A stretch of DNA of 64,000 bases from Bacillota bacterium (GTDB lineage: Bacteria; Bacillota; Clostridia; Acetivibrionales; DTU013): NCBI GenBank assembly GCA_023435305.1, contig JAEYRV010000024.1:104595-168594 (forward strand), given 5' to 3'. Position numbers and translations under genes: made by a program. A model generated the notes under the pieces. The model was not told where the DNA came from, did not search any database, and saw nothing but the letters and a program-made list of their open reading frames with translations. Positions 8,828-16,978 of the stretch are shown piece by piece; within the stretch, counting starts at the first letter, position 1, and the number at the start of each line of letters is the position of its first letter.

Positions 8828-9171
8828 GTCTTGGGAAATCAGAACTACTGCTCTTATTTGTAAAATCATCCATTTTGCATATATCTACTATATTTATATG
8901 GTTAATCATCTATGCGGGATACTTATACTGCCTTTATTTATAATCCGGCACCAGTGTGGCTCCTGCTGGACTGATTATATTGCACGTTTACCTCAACGGC
9001 TCCTCATTGAGGGTATGGGAAAGTTAAGCAGATCGTATGGAGTCATTTAAAACGGTAGTGGTCCAAAATTCAATTAAAGTCTAAAATATTTTCGTTTTTA
9101 TTGAATGTATTCAATAATTAGGGAACATAAATGGGGGAATAACGTTTTATGTAGATCAGTAACACATGTGA

Positions 9172-9575
9172 CTAGGACTTTACTTGATTTTTGGACCACT
9201 CAGTAAGCTAAAGTAGGACTCTACTTGATTTTTGGACCATTCAATAAGCCAAAGAAGGACTTTACTTGAATTTCGGACCACTCAGTAAATCAGAGTAGGA
9301 CTCTACTTGAAATTCGGTGCATCACGAAAAGGTGGATGGACCATTTTTTTAGTACAGTCCTGGTTTTTCCTGTAAAATCGGATTTTTCGAATAATAATTG
9401 CTAACGGCTCCCGGTTATGTCAACGAGTTACGACTCTACGGGGTTGCGAATCATTCGCTAAACCCGACCAGGACTTTACTTGATTTTCGAGCCACTCATA
9501 AACTTGGCTAGGACTTTACTGGATTTTCGGACCACTCACTAAATAAGAGTAGGATCCTACTTGACATTCGCCGAC
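9172..9575 (+). repeat. array of ~30-bp repeats with ~10-bp spacers (7 units in two blocks)
   Basis: Units close to TAGGACTTTACTTGATTTT followed by CGGACCACTCA occur at about 9172, 9212, 9253, 9293, 9470, 9511 and 9549. The period is about 40 bp within each block; the spacers are similar but not identical (GTAAGCTAAAG, GTAAATCAGAG). The same unit, inverted, is found at 9060 and in the 35.9-36.3 kb region. Confidence 0.8.
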
Positions 9576-10023
9576 ATTCAAATATTTCTCACAATAATAA
9601 TTTGCAGGATTCGTGTTTCGAAATTGCAAAATGTCATCCTTATCACCAGCGAGCAATTCCGGATTAATATCCTAAGGACAGCCTTCATTACCCCTTTTTA
9701 CGGTGTGGGTGCATGTCACATTTACAATGTCCAACACAATTCCGCGATACGCATAAGGCTTGAAATGAAGTTTCTCATGCATATTTGCAATAAGAAAGCT
9801 GCCACCCGTTTCCAGATGTCTTTATGACTTTACGCTGAAGGACCCGGAATTTATTTTTTGAATAACCACTTGTTGAATATTTCATAACTATGTGTTAAGA
9901 TAATTAGTGAAAAAATTAACCAAGTACATATGATAATATGGGGACACTTTAGACGTCCCTAACTAGAAAAGATTTTGAAGGTAATAATATTATTAATATA
10001 CCCGGCCGAAAGGAGAGTTAAAA

Positions 10024-11814
10024 TTGACTAAGAATCAGAAATTACTGGATTGGGTGAAAGAAATGGCTGATATGTGTCAGCCTGACAAAATTTACTGGTG
10101 CGATGGATCAGAGGAAGAAAACAACCGCCTGCTCAAGGAAATGGTGGACAGCGGAATGGCTACCCCACTGAATCCCGAAAAGAGGCCCGGAAGCTATCTT
10201 TTCCGCAGCGATCCGTCAGACGTTGCCCGTGTTGAGGACAGAACCTTTATTGCATCGAAGAAGAAGGAAGATGCAGGCCCGACAAACAACTGGGTCGATC
10301 CCGAAGAACTCAAGGCTACTATGAGGGGCTTATACACAGGCTGCATGAAGGGCAGAACAATGTATGTAATTCCTTTCTCAATGGGACCTATAGGCTCACC
10401 GATATCCAAGATCGGTATTGAACTGACTGATAGTGCATACGTTGTTACCAATATGCGCATCATGACTCGTATAGGCACTGCAGTTCTGGACGTGCTCGGA
10501 GACGGTGAATTTGTTCCGTGTCTGCATTCCGTCGGCGCTCCGCTGGAACCAGGCCAGAAGGATTCCTCATGGCCCTGCGCTCCGATCGAGAAGAAATACA
10601 TCAGCCATTTCCCTGAAGATAGAACTATATGGTCCTACGGTTCAGGCTACGGCGGAAACGCACTGCTCGGAAAGAAGTGCTTCGCACTTCGTATAGCTTC
10701 CGCACAGGCGCGCGATGAAGGCTGGATGGCAGAACATATGCTCATTCTTCGCCTTACAAATCCCGAAGGCGAAAAATATTACGTAACAGGCGCATTCCCA
10801 AGCGCATGCGGAAAAACCAACCTGGCAATGCTTATACCGACTATTCCGGGCTGGAAGGTCGAGACTATCGGCGACGATATAGCGTGGATGAAGTTCGGAA
10901 GCGACGGACGCCTTTACGCTATAAACCCGGAAGCCGGCTTCTTCGGCGTTGCTCCGGGAACATCCATGGATTCCAACCCCAATGCAATGCACAGCTGTGA
11001 AAAGAACACCATATTCACTAATGTTGGTTTGACCGATGATGGCGATGTTTGGTGGGAAGGCATCGGCACTGATGCTCCCGATCATCTGATAGATTGGAAG
11101 GGAAATGACTGGACTCCTACTTCAAAGGACAAGGCTGCTCATCCCAATGCTCGCTTTACCGCTCCTGCAAAGCAGTGCCCTGTTATAGCTCCCGAGTGGG
11201 AAGACCCCAAGGGTGTGCCGATCTCGGCAATACTCGTCGGCGGCCGCCGTCCCAGCACTATACCGCTGGTTCATGAAAGCTTTGACTGGAACCACGGCGT
11301 ATTCATGGGTTCAATAATGGGCTCAGAAATAACTGCAGCTGCAATTTCCGACAATATAGGTCAGGTTCGCCGCGATCCGTTCGCTATGCTGCCTTTCATA
11401 GGCTACCATGTAGGCGACTATCTGCAGCACTGGCTTGATATAGGCACAAAGACCTCGGCTGACAAGCTTCCGAAGATTTTCTATGTCAACTGGTTCCGCA
11501 AGGATGCCAGCGGAAAGTGGCTGTGGCCCGGTTTCGGCGAAAACAGCCGTGTTCTGAAATGGGTCATCGAAAGAGTATCCGGCAAAGGCAAGGCAGTCAA
11601 GACTCCTATCGGTTACATGCCGACTGAAGATGCTATCGACACCAACGGCCTGGATGTATCTGCATCCGATATGGCAGAACTGCTGAAGATCAATAATGAA
11701 GAGTGGCTCAAGGAAGTTGCATCGATCAAGGACCACTACGTAAAATATGGCGAAAAGCTGCCGAAGGAACTGTATGCACAGCTCGATGCTCTTGAAAAGA
11801 GACTGAATGGCTAA
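10024..11814 (+). CDS. pckG: phosphoenolpyruvate carboxykinase (GTP)
   Basis: This 596-aa protein matches the GTP-type PEPCK family over its full length. The kinase loop FPSACGKTNLAM (residues about 259-270) binds the nucleotide phosphates; SMGPIGSP and GGRRPSTIPLV are family signatures. The enzyme interconverts oxaloacetate and phosphoenolpyruvate with GTP or GDP; in anaerobes it can run in the carboxylating direction as well as in gluconeogenesis. The start is TTG at 10024-10026, seven bases after AAGGAGAG; there is no upstream in-frame ATG. It is the only long plus-strand gene in the first 19 kb, has a long repeat-filled upstream region, and is followed by a strong terminator, so it appears monocistronic. 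Confidence 0.97.
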   Translation: MTKNQKLLDWVKEMADMCQPDKIYWCDGSEEENNRLLKEMVDSGMATPLNPEKRPGSYLFRSDPSDVARVEDRTFIASKKKEDAGPTNNWVDPEELKATMRGLYTGCMKGRTMYVIPFSMGPIGSPISKIGIELTDSAYVVTNMRIMTRIGTAVLDVLGDGEFVPCLHSVGAPLEPGQKDSSWPCAPIEKKYISHFPEDRTIWSYGSGYGGNALLGKKCFALRIASAQARDEGWMAEHMLILRLTNPEGEKYYVTGAFPSACGKTNLAMLIPTIPGWKVETIGDDIAWMKFGSDGRLYAINPEAGFFGVAPGTSMDSNPNAMHSCEKNTIFTNVGLTDDGDVWWEGIGTDAPDHLIDWKGNDWTPTSKDKAAHPNARFTAPAKQCPVIAPEWEDPKGVPISAILVGGRRPSTIPLVHESFDWNHGVFMGSIMGSEITAAAISDNIGQVRRDPFAMLPFIGYHVGDYLQHWLDIGTKTSADKLPKIFYVNWFRKDASGKWLWPGFGENSRVLKWVIERVSGKGKAVKTPIGYMPTEDAIDTNGLDVSASDMAELLKINNEEWLKEVASIKDHYVKYGEKLPKELYAQLDALEKRLNG

Positions 11815-11830
11815 AACAAGTAAAAATGAT

Positions 11831-11864
11831 AAAGGAGTCCGGTTCATTCCGGGCTCCTTTTTTT
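11831..11864 (+). terminator. terminator of pckG
   Basis: AAAGGAGTCCGG pairs with CCGGGCTCCTTT around a six-base loop, followed by a run of T. It starts 17 bases after the pckG stop codon. Confidence 0.9.
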
Positions 11865-11866
11865 AT

Positions 11867-12237
11867 ATCTACTAAAGTCGCTCTAATCGGCAGGGCCTGT
11901 TTGTTCCGATCATGTTTTTAAGCACCTGGCACTGTATGCTTGGAAACACGATCGAAATAAACAGCGTTGACGGCGAACAATTTAAATCATCAAACAGAGA
12001 TGGATGGTGAAAGCAGAGGGCACTACTCACTTTTTCAACTTTTGAACAATATTTATGAGAAGAATACTCTTTTTTATTGCTCATTGTCTATGGAATTGAC
12101 CCGCGGGACAATGAAATAGGCTTTCCAGAACATGGTTTCGTTCAAAAGCTGCAAAAACGAGTAGTCCCATAAGGGTTTTCTGTAAAATATATAACTTTTC
12201 ATTCAGTCTGTCGGGCAATCAGAGGGAGATAACTGCA
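11867..12237. other. intergenic stretch between pckG terminator and ksgA
   Basis: I see no gene or clear regulatory element here. A 70-codon minus-strand frame (11872-12084) lacks a ribosome binding site and family-like sequence. Confidence 0.5.
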
Positions 12238-13110
12238 TTATTCGTACCGCTGCTCATATATCAGGTTCGACAGCTGAGCGAATTGCTGGATCGACAGCGT
12301 TTCTCCGCGACGGTTCCTGTCTATGCCTGTTTCGTCAAGGAGTTCGCCGATCCTCTCCTTGCCCACCCCAAGATAGCTTGCGTTGCTCAAAGCATTGACC
12401 AGAGTTTTTCTTCTCTGCCCGAATGCAGCCTTGACTACTTTGAAAAATAAGTCCTTATCCTTAAGCTCCACTGGCGGTGATTTATACAGCTCCAGCTTTA
12501 CGACCGAAGAATCGACCTCCGGCTGTGGTACAAAGCTGTGGGGATAAACCTTCATCACTACTGAAGGCTTTGAATAATACTGAACAGCGACAGACAGGGC
12601 TCCATAGTCCTTTCCTCCCGGATCGGCTCCCATTCTGTCAGCAACCTCCTTTTGGACCATGAATACCATGCATTCCGCTTCTATTCCGCTTTCGAGAAGC
12701 TTCATTATGACCGGCGTAGTTATATAATAAGGAAGGTTGGCCACTATCTTCAGTCTGCGTGCAGTGCCATCCTCATTTGTCATGTATGGCATGAGCTCTG
12801 CACTAACATCCAGCTTCAAAATATCATCATTTATAATATGAACATTCCTGTACCCGATCAGATTGCTTTGCAGAACCGGTATGAGACGTTTATCGAGCTC
12901 TACAGCCACGACACAGCCTGCTTCTTCTGCAAGAACCGCTGTAAGGCTCCCAAGGCCCGGACCAACTTCCAGAACGACATCGTTGCGGTCAAGCTCAGCT
13001 GCTTGTCCTATTTGCCGCAGTATGGCTTCATCTGTCAGAAAATTCTGGCCAAGTGCTTTGGCCGGGCGCAGATCGAGTTTTTTAAGGATATTCCTGGCAT
13101 CCGGAATCAT
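12238..13110 (-). CDS. rsmA: 16S rRNA (adenine-N6,N6)-dimethyltransferase RsmA/KsgA
   Basis: The 290-aa protein has the family order: LGQNFLTD near the N-terminus, the SAM-binding EVGPGLGSLT (motif I), and the catalytic NLPYYITTP (motif IV), then the C-terminal helical domain with FGQRRKTL. It dimethylates two adjacent adenines in helix 45 of 16S rRNA during 30S assembly. The ATG at 13110 lies after an AGAAAGGAATG region that serves as Shine-Dalgarno. In Bacillus the gene order is yabE-rnmV-ksgA; here the yabE-type gene is directly upstream and no rnmV lies between. Confidence 0.96.
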   Translation of the reverse strand: MIPDARNILKKLDLRPAKALGQNFLTDEAILRQIGQAAELDRNDVVLEVGPGLGSLTAVLAEEAGCVVAVELDKRLIPVLQSNLIGYRNVHIINDDILKLDVSAELMPYMTNEDGTARRLKIVANLPYYITTPVIMKLLESGIEAECMVFMVQKEVADRMGADPGGKDYGALSVAVQYYSKPSVVMKVYPHSFVPQPEVDSSVVKLELYKSPPVELKDKDLFFKVVKAAFGQRRKTLVNALSNASYLGVGKERIGELLDETGIDRNRRGETLSIQQFAQLSNLIYEQRYE

Positions 13111-13135
13111 TCTTTCATTCCTTTCTCATTTCTGT

Positions 13136-13164
13136 GAAAAATATGCCGGGGCCAAAGCCCCGGC
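13136..13164 (-). terminator. terminator of the yabE-type gene
   Basis: GCCGGGGC pairs with GCCCCGGC around a four-base loop, and on the minus strand the stem is followed by ATATTTTTC. It separates the G5/3D protein gene from rsmA. Confidence 0.85.
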
Positions 13165-13218
13165 TGTGATAGTCCCCTATTGCTATTATTTCTTTAATTA
13201 GTACTTCGAATCAGATGA

Positions 13219-14280
13219 TCATTCGTTGAGTATGTACACTTTTACTTTTTTGACACCGAATCTGTCCACATAATCCTGGGAATCGTAGTACAGATCGATT
13301 TTATTTCCCTTTATCGCCCCTCCTACGTCGCCGGCTATGCAAAAGCCGTAATCCGGTGTGTCTCCGACTATTTCGACGTACATCTTTGTATGCAGCGGTA
13401 TGACCTTCGGATCAACAGCTATGACCCCTTTCCTGGCTTTCATGCCCGTTGCACAGATTCCAAACTGAGGATGTCCCGGCGCCTTTCCTGTGTCCTTGAA
13501 CGAGGCGGTATATGCTGTGGCCTTCATGTCCATAACCTTTTTGTACCTGACTACGTCACCTCTTGATGTCGTATGGTTCAGGACCGTTCCGAACTCCATG
13601 ATCATATTGATCGGTTCCAGCAGGATCTTCTCATCGAGAAATTGCTTTGAGATTTCCCTGCCGTCCTCCATGACCACTTTGTAAAGCTTCTCCAGCACGC
13701 CTGCCTGGCCGGGCTGGACCACCTTTTCCGTCCCCTCGTCCATTCTTTTGTTGGCCTTCCTTTGTAACGAGTAAGGGATGCTTTCCGTTTCCCCTACTAC
13801 CTGCTCTGTTACCCTGACTATTTTCAGCTCCATCCCGCCGGTGATGCTGTCATCAAGATCCGCTCCCTCCAGCCGGTCATCGCTGTCCGGCTTTACAGGA
13901 CTGTCGTTTATGAGCTCTTTAACCGTGTCCTTATATGTCATTAATTCTGTCGTTTTGTTATCAGCAGTTATGTATACGGGAACCGCTCTTTTAATGTAGA
14001 TCTCATTGGTGCTTGTCTTTTGTAAACTGGTTTCCAACGGTACGCTGACGTAATCATGCTCGCTTACAGCGATGCCGTTTTGCTCCAGAAGTTCTTCAAA
14101 GGTATTTTTCATCGTCGTGCAGGTAATCACATTGCCATTATCATTTATAACAACATCCTTCTCCTGCCAGGTATATACGCCGATACTGGCACCTGCCAGG
14201 ACTACTGCCGCAGCCGCCAGGACGAGCAGCTGCATTTTTAATGAAAATAACCTTTTAATATTTTCAGCAAGTGGAAACAA
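13219..14280 (-). CDS. yabE: YabE-type cell-wall protein (DUF348, G5 and 3D domains)
   Basis: A single N-terminal membrane segment (residues about 16-38) anchors or exports the protein. Two ubiquitin-like DUF348 units follow (about 40-160), then a G5 domain (about 160-240) and a C-terminal 3D domain with the three catalytic-type Asp regions (AVDPKVIPLHTKMYVE, AGDVGGAIKGNKIDLY). 3D domains occur in MltA-type lytic transglycosylases, and YabE/RpfB/Sps-like proteins are thought to cleave peptidoglycan during cell-wall growth or spore revival. The length of 353 aa is somewhat shorter than Bacillus YabE (437 aa), with one DUF348 unit fewer. Synteny with ksgA, tatD and metG supports the name. Confidence 0.9.
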   Translation of the reverse strand: MFPLAENIKRLFSLKMQLLVLAAAAVVLAGASIGVYTWQEKDVVINDNGNVITCTTMKNTFEELLEQNGIAVSEHDYVSVPLETSLQKTSTNEIYIKRAVPVYITADNKTTELMTYKDTVKELINDSPVKPDSDDRLEGADLDDSITGGMELKIVRVTEQVVGETESIPYSLQRKANKRMDEGTEKVVQPGQAGVLEKLYKVVMEDGREISKQFLDEKILLEPINMIMEFGTVLNHTTSRGDVVRYKKVMDMKATAYTASFKDTGKAPGHPQFGICATGMKARKGVIAVDPKVIPLHTKMYVEIVGDTPDYGFCIAGDVGGAIKGNKIDLYYDSQDYVDRFGVKKVKVYILNE

Positions 14281-14515
14281 TAAAAACCCTCCTGTTAAAA
14301 TATTAATAAGGGACCGTCAGCTATTTTATTCTATGAATGCAAGTTTGTCAAATTTGTTGCCATAAGTCCCCTATATTTGGGATTATATACGCCGGAAAGA
14401 GGAAATATACCTATTTCCCTGCTTCAGAGTGAAATGACACAAAATAGAGGAGCTGCAGCAGCAGCTCCCCCGGGCATGGCCTGATGATAAGTTCGGCAGA
14501 AATATCGTCAGAAGG

Positions 14516-15196
14516 TCAATAATTCATTCCCCCCATGGGGAAGTACGGATTGCTCATCGATGCCGGCAATGTGCCCATTACAGGCATTCCATACATGCTG
14601 TTCTCAGCAGCGCCCATAACGGGGGCCGTATTTCCCATATATGGCATCATATTGCCCGCTGCCGGGCTCACACCCGGAAGCATTGGACTGTTCATCATGT
14701 TCATGCCCATTACGTTAGCTCCATATGTCATCGGGCACTGCATATTCATCAGGTACGGGCAGCACATGATCGGTATCTGATTCATCATTGACGGCATCAT
14801 ACCGCCGGGTCCGGCCTGGACAGGCATATTCTCAGGCATCGGCTGCATCGGCTGCATCGACGGGACGTTTTGCATGGTCCCGGCGGGCATGACATCCGGC
14901 ATTGAATGAGCCGGCGACACATTTGGCATCGACTGAGTCGGTGATACCTCTGATATGGGCTTTGCCGGCATTACCTTCGGCATGCTCTGCACAGGTGATA
15001 CATCTGATATGGGTTTGGCTGGCGTTACCTTCGGCATGTTCTGCGCAGGTGACACCTCAGGAGATTTCTGGGCAGGTGTTGACTGCGCAGGTGATGGCTT
15101 GGGCGAGGCCTGCATATGCTGTTTAGCGCCGACCTGCGGCATGGTTCCCTTAGGTGCGGCATTCATAATATCTTTCATCTTCACATCTTCTTTCAT
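14516..15196 (-). CDS. Met/Pro-rich low-complexity protein, possible spore coat component
   Basis: The 226-aa product has a short charged start (MKEDVKMKDIMNAAPKG). Repeats of the form SPAQSMPKVMPAKPISEV span residues about 40-120, and the C-terminal half is rich in Met, Pro, Gly and Asn with CCPYLMNMQCPM in the middle. There is no signal peptide or membrane helix. Such Met/Pro/Tyr-rich tails resemble the C-terminal regions of SafA-like and other spore coat morphogenetic proteins, and the neighbourhood contains sporulation-related genes, so a coat role is a reasonable guess only. I chose the ATG at 15194-15196 because GGAGG lies nine bases upstream. Confidence 0.6.
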   Translation of the reverse strand: MKEDVKMKDIMNAAPKGTMPQVGAKQHMQASPKPSPAQSTPAQKSPEVSPAQNMPKVTPAKPISDVSPVQSMPKVMPAKPISEVSPTQSMPNVSPAHSMPDVMPAGTMQNVPSMQPMQPMPENMPVQAGPGGMMPSMMNQIPIMCCPYLMNMQCPMTYGANVMGMNMMNSPMLPGVSPAAGNMMPYMGNTAPVMGAAENSMYGMPVMGTLPASMSNPYFPMGGMNY

Positions 15197-15307
15197 ACAA
15201 TGATTCCTCCGGATCTGGAACACTTCATTATCATTATATGAGCGCGATAATATAATGTGAGGATTTTATGTAACTCACACCCGTCAGGCGTTTGCGGCCC
15301 AAAGACC

Positions 15308-16009
15308 TCAGATGTAGATAATGGATGAAATTATGAAAGACTTCTTTTCTCTGGAATAATCGATTTTGACGTACATCTCATTTTCGCCGTCAGAAAACTT
15401 CAGATTGTCTGTCTCGGCGTTTTCGACCAGCTTCACATTGTATTTCACGAAAAGATATACCTCACCGTTGCCCGCGCCTCTGAGCTTGTCCAGCTTGACC
15501 TCCGTTATTTCCACCCTGCTTACGGAGCTTGTCATCAGATCAATATAGGTATTGAGCTTGATCGGCCGGTCCTTCTCAGGCACAGCGGCATATTCGATGT
15601 TGTACGCATCTTCAAAATCCCCCTGGGTCAGCGCTTCTGCCCATGCGGTAATCGGCTTGGATAATGATTCTATATTGGCATTTTCTTTCAGGATATTTAT
15701 GAAATCGATCCTCTCCCTGAGGCTGGCCTCTGTCCGCTCAACCTCAGCTGCAACACCTTCTTTATCCTTTTGCAGCTGCTGCTTATCTTTTTCGAGCTGC
15801 TGTATCTGATCCTTCAAACTGCTGACTTCATCCACAAGCGAGGAGATCTCTCTCTTCTGAGCACTGATGCTGGCATCATTGCTTGTGTTGACAGACTGCA
15901 GATTTTTTATTTCGGCTGATTTGCTCTCTCTGTCCCATAAAAGATAGTTGAACGCTATAAACAGGGCAATTAAAAGAACAAAGACCATTACAAGGATAAA
16001 TTTTTTCAT
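15308..16009 (-). CDS. membrane-anchored coiled-coil protein, unknown function
   Basis: The 233-aa product starts MKKFILVMVFVLLIALFIAF, a signal-anchor helix, followed by a coiled coil (residues about 35-95; QISSL/LEKDKQQLQKDK-type heptads) and a globular C-terminal domain (about 100-233). The C-terminal fold pattern, with ITAWAEALTQGDFEDAYNIEY, looks like an NTF2/DUF4829-type extracytoplasmic domain that binds small ligands or mediates assembly; this is inference. The start ATG at 16007-16009 has GGTGGTG four bases upstream. It lies 23 bp after tatD and probably shares its transcript. Confidence 0.65.
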   Translation of the reverse strand: MKKFILVMVFVLLIALFIAFNYLLWDRESKSAEIKNLQSVNTSNDASISAQKREISSLVDEVSSLKDQIQQLEKDKQQLQKDKEGVAAEVERTEASLRERIDFINILKENANIESLSKPITAWAEALTQGDFEDAYNIEYAAVPEKDRPIKLNTYIDLMTSSVSRVEITEVKLDKLRGAGNGEVYLFVKYNVKLVENAETDNLKFSDGENEMYVKIDYSREKKSFIISSIIYI

Positions 16010-16032
16010 TTTACACCACCGATTCAATCATT

Positions 16033-16800
16033 TTATTTGATGCCGAATAATCTCATCGCATTGGATGTCGTGGTCTCACAGATATAATCGAGGGATTTGC
16101 CTTTGATCTTCGCTACTTTATCTGCTACCAGCCTGACATTGGCTGATTCGTTTCTTTTGCCCCTGTAAGGCTCCGGCGTCAGATAAGGCGAATCCGTTTC
16201 AACCAGAAGCATGTCGTCGGGTACATATTTGACTACGTCGATCAGCTTTCTGGCGTTTTTGAACGTCACAGGGCCTGCAATGGATATCATGAAGCCCATG
16301 TCCAATATCTGTCTTGCCATTTCCACACTGCCGGTATAGCAATGCAGAACTCCTCCCGTCTCCCTTGCATTCTCACTTTTGAGGATGCTCAAAGTATCCT
16401 CGTGAGCATCTCTGTCATGAACGATTATTGGAAGTTTGACGTTTCTGGCAAGCGATATTTGCTTTGCAAACCAAATTTTCTGAGCTTCCCGGGGTGCATT
16501 GTCATAAAAGTAGTCCAGTCCTATCTCTCCGATAGCGACTACCTTTGGGTGTGCAGCAAAATCCGCCAGCGCCGATATGATGCTGTTGTTAAGATCCGCC
16601 GCATTATGCGGATGGACGCCTACTGCCGCATAGAAAATACTGTGTTTCTGGGCAAGCGAGATATTCTCGACTGATGATGCAATGTCTGAAGAAGCCGTCA
16701 ATATGTAGCCGACACCGCTCTGGATCGCCCTTGATATGGTTTCTGGAAGGTCGTGCTGATACTGCTCGTCATAATAATGCGCGTGCGTGTCAAATAGCAT
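16033..16800 (-). CDS. tatD: TatD-family metal-dependent DNase/deoxyribonuclease
   Basis: The 255-aa TIM-barrel protein opens with the metal-binding DTHAHY and has GEIGLDYFY, the HxxD-type PIIVHDRDA, HCYTG and ETDSPYL motifs of TatD/YcfH hydrolases. These enzymes cleave 3' ends of DNA and act in quality control or repair. The gene sits directly downstream of metG as in Bacillus (metS-yabD). The Shine-Dalgarno GAGGTAAGAT precedes the ATG at 16800. Confidence 0.93.
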   Translation of the reverse strand: MLFDTHAHYYDEQYQHDLPETISRAIQSGVGYILTASSDIASSVENISLAQKHSIFYAAVGVHPHNAADLNNSIISALADFAAHPKVVAIGEIGLDYFYDNAPREAQKIWFAKQISLARNVKLPIIVHDRDAHEDTLSILKSENARETGGVLHCYTGSVEMARQILDMGFMISIAGPVTFKNARKLIDVVKYVPDDMLLVETDSPYLTPEPYRGKRNESANVRLVADKVAKIKGKSLDYICETTTSNAMRLFGIK

Positions 16801-16890
16801 ATCTTACCTCGCATTAAGCCCATATAAGTATTATGTTAATTATATATTATTATTGTCGTTACTGCAACAAAGCATCATTGGGACTGCCAA

Positions 16891-16943
16891 CGCCGTTTGT
16901 GATATTCCTGTTTGACCAGGAAATGCAACCTCTGCAAACGGCG
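16891..16943. other. nested hairpin downstream of metG
   Basis: An outer 9-bp inverted repeat (CGCCGTTTG at 16891-16899, CAAACGGCG at 16935-16943) encloses an inner one (TTCCTG at 16905-16910, CAGGAA at 16917-16922). No T-run follows, so it is not a classical terminator; it could stabilise the metG mRNA end or regulate tatD. Confidence 0.55.
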
Positions 16944-16978
16944 CTGTCATTCTCTTATTACGATTTCTTTCACTTTAT

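Larger units (their letters stand above)
8360..10023. other. 1.66-kb gene-poor, repeat-rich region
   Basis: This stretch separates the unknown 544-aa gene from divergently read pckG. It holds MITE-like copy 1, one lone inverted repeat unit at about 9060-9082, a seven-unit array (9172-9575) and a hairpin at about 9439-9464 (GGGTTGCGAAT paired with ATTCGCTAAACCC). An 88-codon frame at 9561-9827 has no ribosome binding site and looks spurious. The pckG promoter should lie in 9840-10000, which is AT-rich with a TATGATAAT candidate near 9928. Confidence 0.6.

Noticed and set aside
9172..9575. CRISPR array candidate
   Set aside because: Repeats of ~30 bp look tempting, but spacers are only ~10 bp and similar to each other, repeats are imperfect, and no cas gene is near.
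9561..9827. 88-codon plus-strand ORF before pckG
   Set aside because: No ribosome binding site, overlaps the last unit of the repeat array, and the translation looks random.
11872..12084. 70-codon minus-strand ORF between pckG and ksgA
   Set aside because: No ribosome site and no family-like sequence.
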